64,000 bases of DNA from Struthidea cinerea (lineage: Eukaryota > Chordata > Aves > Passeriformes > Corcoracidae): positions 560,159-624,158 of the forward strand of contig VZTI01004827.1 of NCBI GenBank assembly GCA_013397865.1, read 5' to 3'. A program made the translations under genes and the position numbers. Of this stretch, positions 54,785 through 64,000 are shown piece after piece (position 1 is the first letter of the stretch; every line of letters starts with the position of its first letter). The notes below the pieces were generated by a model. That model ran no database searches. It saw only the letters and a program-made list of their open reading frames with translations, and was not told the origin of the DNA.

Positions 54785-57700
54785 TCAGCACCGGTGATCT
54801 GCTCCAACCGCCTCCATGACGTTCTTGAAGCCCTGCTCCCTAACCAGGGACAGTGTGTGGTGGGACTGGGCTGGTACTGTGGTTCAGCCGCACAGTGCCA
54901 CTGCTTGGGCACCAGAATACAGCTGTCCAGAGCTGCCCTAGGCCCAGGGGCTCTCTGGGGACATGCCTGGCCTCCACGCACCTCAGCAGCTCCTCCAGTT
55001 CCCGCTTCACTGCCCCCACCACTGGAGGCCCATGGTACACAAGTGCTGTGTACAGCTGCACGAGCGAGGCTCCGGCACGGATCTTCTCCAGGGCATCCTG
55101 CCCGCTGCTCACCCCACCCACGCCGATAATGGGCACCCGGCCTGTGGGCAGGCACAGGGTCAGGGTGGCACAGGCAACACTGGCATGTGCCCCCAAGCCC
55201 CGATCTGCCATCACCTTCAGTGAGAGCGTACATCTCCCTGATGAGCTGTGTGGAGAGCTCCCGTAGGGGCTTCCCACTGAGGCCCCCAGGCTCCATGCGC
55301 TGCCTGCTCCGGAGGCTGCTGGGGCGGCTCACGGTGGTATTGCTGACTATCAGCCCATCCACTCCTAGCTGCAGGGGCAGTAGTGTAAGGACACAGCTTC
55401 CACAAGCACCCCTCCCTTCTCTTCCCTTCCCCTCCCCTCCCTTCCCCTCCCCTCCCCTCCCACCAGGTCAGGACCACCCAGCACACAACCCAGAAACATG
55501 CCTGGGGACAAAGCTGCCCCTCACTGCCTGGACTGTCTGGGTCACACAATGCCTGGGTGACACATATGGGCCCGCACAGACTCTGACTTACCCAGGACAC
55601 CACCCCTACAGCAGCAAGAGAGCTGCAGGTGTACCTGCCCTTCAGAGAGGTGACTTGCCAGGACCAGCAACACTGCCTCTGGTGGCCTCCCCTTCCTGTC
55701 TTCTCACCTCACAGACAACGCTGGCGATGTCCTGCTTGTCCTGTGCGGTGAGGTCAGGGGCAATCTTCACCAGCACGGCTGGCTTACGCTCACAGGGCAG
55801 CAGGTCCCTCTCCACCAGCACCTGTTGGTGCACGTGGCAGTGCATGGAAGGGAGATGCCTCCTGCCCCAACTAGGAGCTACGGACACCCACCACCACAGG
55901 CAGTACAGGGACAAGGCCTGCTCCTCTACGTGGCACCAAAGACTAGATCTAAAGGCACCCTTGGCACAGGGTGTGGAGCACACAGCAGGCACAGGACCCC
56001 AGTGATGCCTGAAGTAGTGGGGTGGACAGCTCGCTGCCTCTTGCAGGAGCAAGTGGAGGGCAACGCCTCACTGCTCCTGAGCCCTTTGCCCCAGCACACC
56101 CCATGGCAGCAGCTGACCAAGGGACATCTCAGTGGTTCTGCCCACCACTCTGGAAAGCCACCCCACTCCTCCCTGTGCTGGGGTAAATTCACTGGCTGCA
56201 GCAGTGCAGATGCTGCCAGGGGATGGGATGCATCCAGTGCTGTAGCTGTGGTTTAAGCTGGCTGGGGGGAGGCACCCACCTTGCTCAGCAGGTCCCGCAG
56301 CTCAGCCTTGCCCTGCAGGTCCCGCAGCCCTGGGGTGTTCGGGCTGGACACATTCACAACTAGGTAGTCAGCCAAAGGGCCCAGTGTCCGGACCCCAGCC
56401 ACGTAGTCAGCTGCAGCATCAGTAGAGCTCTTGTTCTTGCCCAGGTTGACTCCAAGAGGCATCCCAGCTGGAACACAGACACAGCTGAACCAAGGCAGCA
56501 GGACCAACCACCACCCAACAGCCAGAGCACCCAAAAAAGGAGGTCCCAGGACCAGCTAAAGTTAAGATGAGTATATGCAGCCCATGTATTTCATGAGGAT
56601 CGGCCTGGGACTGTCCTGCAACCACAGGAGCATTGCCACAGCCACCTCAGTCAGCACTTCCCAGCACCACAGCCTTCAGCCTGGCAGAGGTTGCCCTCAG
56701 GATCTGCCCAGCTGGGGTCCTCTTGGCTTTGGCTATGTCAGCAGACACATCCTGCCCAAAGAAGCAAGTGGAGCTTGATCCCAGAGAAAACAGCAGGAGA
56801 AAGGTGCCTAGTCACAATGCCAAGGGTGAGAGACTACAGCCCCAAGAGAGTCCTGCTGTCCAAGTGTACCTTGCTCTAGCCAGGGTGCTCCTGTGCCTGG
56901 ATACTGGCATTACACACCAATCCTGGCCTACAGGTACCCAGAAGATGCCCAAAACTACCCTGCAGACCCCAAGAGCAAAGGCTTACAAGCTTGTCTCACC
57001 ACCACTGAGCCCGATCTGTGTCTCCTGGCGGGCACGCAGCCTGCGCTCCACCGTGACGTGGCCATGGCTGTTGAATCCATACCTGCACCAGGACAGAGGG
57101 GGTTCAAGGCTGCTGAGCCCTGAACAGGACATGTGAGAAACGCAAGGCAGACGTGGTCTCGGCAGCTTTGCTCAGCACATCCAACCAAAAGCTACCACAG
57201 CACCAACCAAAGACCTGGGACCACCCAAATATGCACCCTCCCTCAGGGTAGGCAGACTGTAGGACATGGCAGAACAGCTGCCCTCAGATCCCACCTGTTG
57301 ATGACCGCTTCGTCCTCTGCCAGCCGGAAGACCCTGGGCTTGGGGTTCCCTTCCTGGGGCTTGGGCGTGACAGTTCCCACTTCCACAAAGCCAAAGCCCA
57401 TCTTGTACAGCCCGTCCACAGCCTCACACTGCTTGTCGAAGCCAGCAGCCAGGCCCAGTGGGTTACGGAATCGTTGCCCGAGGACTCGTACCTCCTGCGG
57501 GGCTGGAACTGGGTCAGAGCCCACAGACTCCGGGAGCCACAGCCAAGGCCTCGTTCCAACCCCTCTCCCGACAGACCCGGCCGCCTCCCCTGCCCTATGG
57601 GGTGTCCTCATGGGGTGCCTGCCCGAGGGTCCCTCGTCGCCCCCAACGGACTGCGACAGGACCCAGCCGCCTGCGCACCCCGCTGGGCCCTGCGACCCAC

Positions 57701-58259
57701 CCCCTATCCCTCTGTCCTGGCCGCCCTTCCCACCTCCCCACTTCCCGCCCTGGTCCCCGCGCCCCGCCCCGCGGTTCCCCCCTCCTTCTCCGCCCTCGAG
57801 AATCGCACCAGCGCGGGGCCGTCCGGACGGGTGGGGGGCAGCAGCCCGAGGGCGGCGGCGCGCAAAGCCAGGCCGTGGGCGGCCTCAGGGGGCAGCGCCC
57901 GGAGCGCGGGCATCACCGCCGCCGCGTAAATCCGCTCGTCGCCTGCCGCCAGCGCCGATCCCAGGAGCAGCCCGCAGCCTCCCAGCGCCAGCAGCCGTCC
58001 CTGCGCCACGCCGTCAGCAGCGCACCAGCACCGATCGCCCACCGGCACCCACACCCATCCCGGTACCGAGCTCATCCCGTTCCCTCCCATCCCAGTACGC
58101 CGGCCCCGCTCCCACACCACCCGTTCCATCCGTCCCGCCCCGGCACTGCCCGCTCCAGCCCGACTGGCCCCAGGGTCCCATGAGCGGCCCCGCCAGGACG
58201 GCTCCGGTTCCCCCCCTCGACGTCCCCCGGCCGCTCACGCGCAGCGGCGCCGCCATCAT
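54785..58259 (-). CDS. DHODH: Dihydroorotate dehydrogenase (quinone), mitochondrial
   Basis: Class 2 DHODH oxidises dihydroorotate to orotate with FMN and passes electrons to ubiquinone on the outer face of the inner mitochondrial membrane, the fourth step of pyrimidine synthesis. Nine coding exons: 58239-58259, 57809-58000, 57295-57494, 57000-57082, 56280-56467, 55708-55821, 55215-55368, 54982-55141, 54785-54839. The total of 1,167 bases gives 388 residues (human 395), with all splice phases consistent. Start: two ATGs in tandem (58257-58259, 58254-58256), and the first exon is only MMAAPLR, like the tiny first exon in human. A hydrophobic segment at residues 8-26 (LLALGGCGLLLGSALAA) is the membrane anchor. 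GFDK, NLGKNKSS, the catalytic-Ser motif NVSSPNT (Ser207), VKIAPDL, IVSNTT and GVGGVSSG all mark the FMN and substrate site. It ends VGADHRC. It appears intact. Confidence 0.97.
55410..55462 (+). repeat. C/T-rich simple repeat in a DHODH intron
   Basis: A run of CCCTT and CCCCT units on the + strand lies in the intron between DHODH exons 6 and 7. On the transcribed strand it is a G/A-rich tract. Confidence 0.85.
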
Positions 58260-58345
58260 GCTCAGCCCGACGCGTGAGGGCCCTTCCGGGGGCCCCCTCT
58301 GTGATTGGCGGAGGCCGTACCCTTCTAGCCAATAGCGACGCAGCA
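58260..58345 (-). promoter_or_regulatory. DHODH: DHODH promoter with two CCAAT boxes and an ETS site
   Basis: Upstream of the start codon on the - strand lie an ETS-type CCGGAAGG (CCTTCCGG on +, about 58282-58289), a CCAAT box at 58304-58308 and an oppositely oriented CCAAT at 58329-58333, in CpG-rich sequence. The IST1 poly(A) signal is only about 70 bases further upstream, so the promoter is squeezed between the two genes. Confidence 0.65.
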
Positions 58346-58404
58346 GAGGTCGGGGCAAGAGGCCCCGAGGGATGCGCGCACACACGGCGGACCCGGGCCC
58401 GCGC

Positions 58405-58410
58405 TTTATT
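58405..58410 (-). terminator. IST1: IST1 poly(A) signal AATAAA
   Basis: AATAAA on the - strand lies about 715 bases after the IST1 stop codon, making a 3' untranslated region of about 735 bases (59125 to roughly 58390). It is about 145 bases from the DHODH start codon. Confidence 0.75.
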
Positions 58411-59125
58411 GGAACGAGGTACAAACGGCCCGAGCCCCGCGGGGAAGCGTCCGCACGGTCACGGACAGGGACAGTACAGGTGGTGTACAGCCGCGGGCAG
58501 CGTCACGGACAGGTATGGAACAGTCCCCGGCTGCCTCGCCCCCAGCTCGGGTAGGGGAAACAAGGTGCTGCTGCGTATCTCGTCAGACCACCCTCCACGC
58601 CTCACCCCCAGACCTCGGTGGTCCACAGCTACTCGGCCCCCAGGAGGAAAGCTGCTGCCTCAACCTCGACGCAGCAGCAGAGCCTGCCTAGCTCTGCCCT
58701 CTGTGGGGCCTGTCACATACCCAATAGGCCCAGGCAGACAGTGCCACCCTTCTGCAAACTGACCCCACCAAGAACACCATGAAGGCCAGTGAGAGCTCCC
58801 CAAGAGAAAGCCTCCGCTGGCAGGCACGGAGCCATCATGGAGGCAGCCAGGAACAGTGCCCAGAACATCATGCGCAACTTCCCCGTACAGCTACCCAGAC
58901 TGACAGGGGCTCTTCCCTGCCCCAGTCTCTCAACATTCCCCACAGTTCATCTCCTGGAGCAGCAAAGATCAGGAAAGCAGCAGCACTTGGTGTAAGTACA
59001 GCAGGAAGAAAGCTCAAAAAGAAGAGCATGTTCATTGGAGGTTAATACAGGAAACCAATTTCAAAGAGATTCGTTTCAGAGAGATGTCACAGCTCCTGCC
59101 CCTCCTTCCGGCAGCCCAGGAAGTT

Positions 59126-62100
59126 TTATGTTTTCTTCTTTAGCTCCTCAAATCTCCGTGAAAGATCATCGAAGTCAATGTCTTCTGAGGCAGAAGAGTT
59201 GGCGCCAGCAGATGCTGTTGGCAGTGTGTCTGGCACAGATGGCAATTCAGGCAGCACAAAGTTATCAAAGGTGTTAGGAGCTCCAGCTCTTGGTTTAGGA
59301 GAAGCTTCTGGCTTGGGCTCAGGCCCTGTTTATAATAAGAGAATTATCACTGCATCTCACCATCAGCACACACTCACTGGGCCAAACAGAGCCCCACAAA
59401 GGAACGGTCATTCCAGCAACAGGCAGTACCAGGGGGTTTTTCTGAACAGCCCCTCATACCCAAGGTTTCCCAAACCTCAACATACTCACCAGGCACTAAT
59501 GCAGCAGTGTCCTTGTCAGTATTAGGCTCATCAATCTGAAAAAGACTCTCAGTTACTACAGCTCTGTCCCACCAGGCATGGTCACACCAGCACACACGCA
59601 GAGCTCAGAGGCACAGCTCCAGCAGAGCAGTGCACACTCCTCCCCACCCCCAGCAGGCAGCCATGGCTTTGAAACAACCTGCCTCTCTTCCCAAGAAACA
59701 GAGGCAGCTCTTCAGCTTTTCTCTCCCTCCCTGTCAACTAGAGCAGCTTCACTGACCATATTCTGGAACTGGATCAACAGAGCATATCCACTATCAGGTC
59801 TGAAACATTTATCAAGGCCACCAGTGGGAAAACACCGCCCCCTTCATCCACGTCATCACAGCTCCTTGCTGCCTTTCTTCATAAACCACTGACAGGCCCT
59901 TTTGACTAGCAGCAGGGTATGAAATGACCCATCTCGGGTCTTGGTCTGTCTCGGAAAAAGGCCCATGGCACACTCAGCTGTGCTAGTAAGACTTCTTATT
60001 TCCTGCATGCTGCAGTCAGCAACACCCATTCCCACCTAGTTCACCAGTGCTGCTGCACCTGTGAGAACACAAGGTGTCAGCACCCACAGTGCTCGGCTGT
60101 GCTCCTCCCTACGCAGGATAATGCAAAAACAAACAGCAGTCACCAAAAGCAGAGTGGGACAAACTGCAGCAACAAAACCACAGACAAGCATAGAAAGGGA
60201 AGTCTCCAGCCCCTGCTTTGCTGTCCCCAACAACTGAGAAAAGTCTTTAAACATACAGCATCTGGGTCAGCCAAAACTGTCATCCAGGCTATTAATTAGT
60301 TCAAAAGCCATAATTAAACAGACTCGAGGTGATAAACCCTTCACACTGCAAAAACCAGAAGTTGTGGACTCTGCTTGCCAACTGTTTATCACCACTTGAA
60401 CAAAGCAGCAAGAGAAATCTCTGCAGTCAAAGCACAGAGCTGAATGAGGAACTTCACAAGTCATCTTTCCATCACGTGCACTCAGTGATTCACTACACCA
60501 GCAAGCAATGCCAGCACCACCCCAAAAGTTCCAAAGATTGGCAGCAGTATCCTTTACAAACATTTCCCTTCTCTGTGGCTACCACTGCACTCCGAGGATC
60601 CCTGTGCTGCCTGCAATGGCCATTCAGCTCAGGCACTTACAGACTCATATGTGGGTGGGTTTGCCGGAATTGGTGGTGGGTGGATGTTAGTGAAAGGCTG
60701 GTAGGTCCCCACTGGCAGGCCACTGAAGTTCTCCTGTACAGAGAGATCAGTCATGCACCAGACTACTCACCTGAGACACCACACGCCTACAGCTGCCATG
60801 GGAGTCACAGGAAGTAGGGTCTTAGATAAATGCAGGCAAGTATCCAAGTGGATAAGAGTTTATGCTTACAAGGAAGAGATTCTCAAGTATTAAGTCAGAT
60901 GTAGTCATGTGGAGCAGGCAGACCCAGCTAAATGGACTGTGAGTTATTCTAAAGAACCAGCATAGGTAAACACTTCATCTTTCAAGGCATGAGAAGCACC
61001 AGGCAAATAGAGGAAATACTCTGCCATTTCTGGCCCGGTGTACAGTATCACAGAATAGGAAAGAGGTTTCTGTCTCACACAAGGCTTTGAATTGCCCTCA
61101 TCTATAACACAACAGCGCCTCAAGGACCCAGACCTGGCACAAGCCCTCAACATGTTTATGCCTGGGCCAACAGCCAGCTGATGATACTTGGCCCAGATTT
61201 TCCACAAAAAGCACTTCAGCAGTACTGGGACCATATTAAGACTCCAAGCCATCCTGCTATTCTGCTCTCCAGTCTACACAGATATCCTGTAAATTACTTA
61301 ATTCACAGAACAGAGGAGTTCTTTTCAGCTCCCACCTTCCACCCTCACAACAAATCATCTTCAAGAGCCATTGGCTCAGTCTCCTCCCCTTGCAGGTCTG
61401 AAGGTAGGGCTCTTCCGCATTTTTCTGTGCTGTTCCCACCCCACAACACTCACCTGATTTCCTTGACTGAATCTTGGCACACTACCAGCCTACCAACTTC
61501 AAACTGCAGCTCCAACTCCTGGACAAAAGCCTGGCAGTCAGAAGACTGCCTCAGGAGTTAAGTCTGGACTCCTCTGTTCCCTGAAGGCAAAGAGGGCTGG
61601 CTGGAGAACAGGGGTAGGAACTTCCAGAGTCAGGAAGCAACATGAAGCTTCAGCTGCACTGCCAACAGCCTCCATCCCATGCAGTCTCACACCAAAATGA
61701 CCTTCTGACACATTGAGCTATCAGGTGCAGTCAGCAGGCACAGGGCTAAGCACCACAATAGGAGTCCTTCACAAGAAAAGGAAACACACAAAGCCAAGGA
61801 ACTTACCGGTCCCTTTGGAGGTGGATAGGAGAAGGGTGGATTTGGTGTTGGCATGGGCACAGGCATCATCACGGGCATGGGTACTAACCCATCATGACCT
61901 ATCATTGGGGCTGTAAATCCACCACCTCCGCCCCCTCCATGGCCACCCTTCTTCACATCATCCGTGAAACCCACATCAATTAGATCTGCCTCTCCGCCTG
62001 CCGGGGCTTCAGCCTGGAAAGGGTGGAGAATTCTGCTCACCAACACATCTCTGTTCTGATCACAGCCCTCTGTACAGCATTAGATGCAGCATTTGTCAAT

Positions 62101-63687
62101 GGACAAGATGGGAATGCACAACAAGAACAGAACAGAGAGCAGCTATACAGTGCTATTAATGGGAAACAGAACGGGAACCAGTCTGTAGCATGTGTAAGTA
62201 CTGCCACGTGCCACAGGGGTGCATGATGGAACAAGGATTGTGCTATGCTGGGGCTGTCTAGAAGACACCAAAGCACAAGGACCACCCAGTTCACTTCAGT
62301 GCCACATGCTGGGGCTCACTCACCATCACCACTGAGTCAGGCTCATAGGGCACATTGTAGTTCTTAGCAATCTCAATGAGGTATCTCTCCACCAGGATCT
62401 TGGGTGGTGCTTCCACGCTCAGCTTGTGCATCAGCTGGAACACAGGGGTAGAGAGACTTAGTGGGGCCAGGGCGGTGCAGCACCCCCTGTACCAGTGCCA
62501 TCCCAGCCAGGGCTACCAGCTGCGGGGAACAGCAAGCAGCCCTGGGGAGGCCTCTCCACCCAGTACAGCATGCTGAAGGCAGCCACAGGCCAGGGTTCTA
62601 TTTACTCTACCCTTCCCCATCCACAACCAGAAGAGCAGGGCCTCTCTGCCTGGGCCCTCAGCACCATGCTCCAATGCAGGTGGGCCCCGGCTGCACAGCA
62701 CCTGCCATGCTGTGCAGTGACTGCAAGCATCAGCCACTAGCCACAGGCCTAAAGGGGCAGCAAGCCTCAGCAGGTGTGGCTGCTCTGCCAGCTCCACCTG
62801 TTCTACCAGTTCATTACCCTGTCGTTGACTGTCCCAATCTGGTTTGTCCGACACAGCTTTCCATACTCCTTGCTGTACTTAGCACACAACTGATCAGCAA
62901 CCTGCAGCAGGAGAGAAACTCTGGAACATACATACTCTTGCTTTCCCCCACCTCATACCGCACATACACTCTCCCGCCTCCCTCCCTCATTTCTCCCACA
63001 GAGCACCCCAGTTCAGCAGCTGCAGCCACCCCAGATGCTCCAAGGACACCTGGTTTCCATCTGCAGCCCATAAAGTCCTGTTTTAATGATACAAAGTCCC
63101 AGACAAGGGCTTCCATCAGCATCTGGCAGCATCACCCCCACCCTGCACGTGCAACACCCCTCAAGCAACCCTACTCACAATCTTCAACTCGGCCACTTCC
63201 GACTGGAGGCGTGGTGCAGCCCAAATCAGTGTCGATACTGCCTCTGCCAGGCCAGAGTCCAGCTCCCTAGGACCAAAGAAAACCATTCTCTCTCCACCCC
63301 ATGCACCCAGCCTTTGCTGCCCTCAGTCTGCTTAGCCTTAAAGTTCCCATTCTATACACTGGGCTCCACAGTTTTCCCTACATAGGGAAGAAAAGGTCTC
63401 TGGAGACCCTAGGACACTGAGACAAACACAGGTGCCCTTCTGTACCCCAGACCTGCCCCCAACAGTGCCCCTTCCTGAGTCCAGGACCCTCTCAGCCAGA
63501 GCTTACTTCATGGACTGGATCAAGCCAAAGCGGGCGAGCAGCAGATCACAGTACAGCTCCAGGATCTCCATGGCCTCCACAAGGTAATCTTCACGGATGA
63601 TGTGCTCCACACGAATCCTGGCACGCTCATCTTTTCCAGCTGCCAGGTAATCTGCAATCTCCTTCCTTGCCTTCTGGGCCAACTCAG
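59126..63687 (-). CDS. IST1: IST1, ESCRT-III associated factor (5' exon outside window)
   Basis: IST1 binds CHMP1 and recruits the ATPase VPS4, acting in endosomal sorting, tubule scission and cytokinetic abscission. Exons in the window, 5' to 3': 63507-63687, 63179-63266, 62818-62901, 62324-62434, 61807-62013, 60641-60733, 59490-59535, 59126-59325. They give 335 residues. The first complete codons read ELAQKARKEIADYLAAGKD, corresponding to about residue 32 of human IST1 (364 aa), so one upstream coding exon lies past the right edge. The N-terminal ESCRT-III-like helical domain (IREDYLVEAMEILELYCDLL, VADQLCAKYSKEYGKLC) is followed by a Gly-rich and Met-Pro-rich linker (seven Gly in a row, then MPVMMPVPMPTP). 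The C-terminal MIT-interacting motifs are LPELPSVPDTLP and DDLSRRFEELKKKT before TAA (59126-59128). All splice phases fit. Confidence 0.96.
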
Positions 63688-64000
63688 CTGCAGCACACGT
63701 CCCGAGCCCAGTCACTGTACTGGCCTGGGCTGCTGCCTCCAGACCACCCACAGTCCCCATTGCACATAAAGCCACCACCAGCTTCTCTCCCCTATCAAAC
63801 CTCTGCAGCATGAGACACTCGACCGTGGTTTGGCAGAGCCCTCATGCCCAGGTCCAAGCACACTTAACTCGTGCGAGAAAGGAAGGTGGACTTCAGGCTG
63901 CTGGAAACACTCGTGCACCTACAACCTCCCTGCAGAGCTAACCAGGACCACAGACCTTACCTGTGTCAGGGCAGAGCAGGTGGGGAGAACCTCCCACAGC
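63688..64000 (-). other. IST1: IST1 intron (partial)
   Basis: The sequence between the acceptor of the first visible IST1 exon and the window edge shows no match to the expected N-terminal exon of IST1 and is best read as the intron that precedes it. Confidence 0.75.

Noticed and set aside
57133..58335. 400-codon Pro/Arg-rich open frame on the + strand
   Set aside because: It is antisense to DHODH exons 1-3 and its CpG island; high GC removes stop codons. No domain was recognised.

Overview
The window is vertebrate nuclear DNA, most likely from a bird and perhaps a songbird. The support is compact split genes with GT-AG introns, CR1 LINE 3' ends of avian type, a short solo LTR, few other interspersed repeats, and GC-rich promoters. 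Gene content and order match the conserved amniote block ZFHX3 - PMFBP1 - DHX38 - (TXNL4B) - HP - DHODH - IST1 (human 16q22), read here in the opposite direction.

Bases 1 to about 41,000 form a gene-poor flank that should lie between ZFHX3 (off the left edge) and PMFBP1. No intact protein gene is recognisable there. It holds AT-rich islands rich in homeobox and POU-octamer motifs (about 6.4-8.6, 10.3-11.2, 19.4-19.9, 24.9-26.0, 38.6-39.0 and 39.5 kb) that look like conserved enhancers. It also holds two CpG-rich patches (about 9.85-10.5 and 36.65-37.16 kb), two isolated exon-like segments with good splice sites (8,633-8,700 and 27,289-27,433), a 30-copy GGGAA array, a 231-bp solo LTR, a 48-bp minisatellite and CR1 fragments. 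Two single N bases (35,328 and 37,162) sit next to repeats.

Bases 41,100-63,690 are gene-dense. The last exons of a coiled-coil gene matching PMFBP1 by position (+ strand) run tail-to-tail into DHX38 (- strand, 26 coding exons, 1,232 codons plus stop, apparently intact). Right of DHX38, all on the - strand, come a truncated haptoglobin (HP) remnant, a complete nine-exon DHODH, and IST1, which lacks only its first coding exon because of the window edge. The products are unrelated housekeeping proteins: PRP16 acts in pre-mRNA splicing, DHODH in mitochondrial pyrimidine synthesis, and IST1 in ESCRT-III membrane scission.

The most notable feature is the DHODH-DHX38 interval, shrunk to about 1.3 kb. 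Only the last 137 codons of HP remain, in an open frame that starts 43 bases past the DHODH poly(A) signal, with no CCP exons, no front half of the protease domain and no promoter. TXNL4B, which is head-to-head with DHX38 in mammals, is not visible. This fits a lineage-specific deletion that removed HP and TXNL4B, or an assembly collapse; the sequence alone cannot decide between them.
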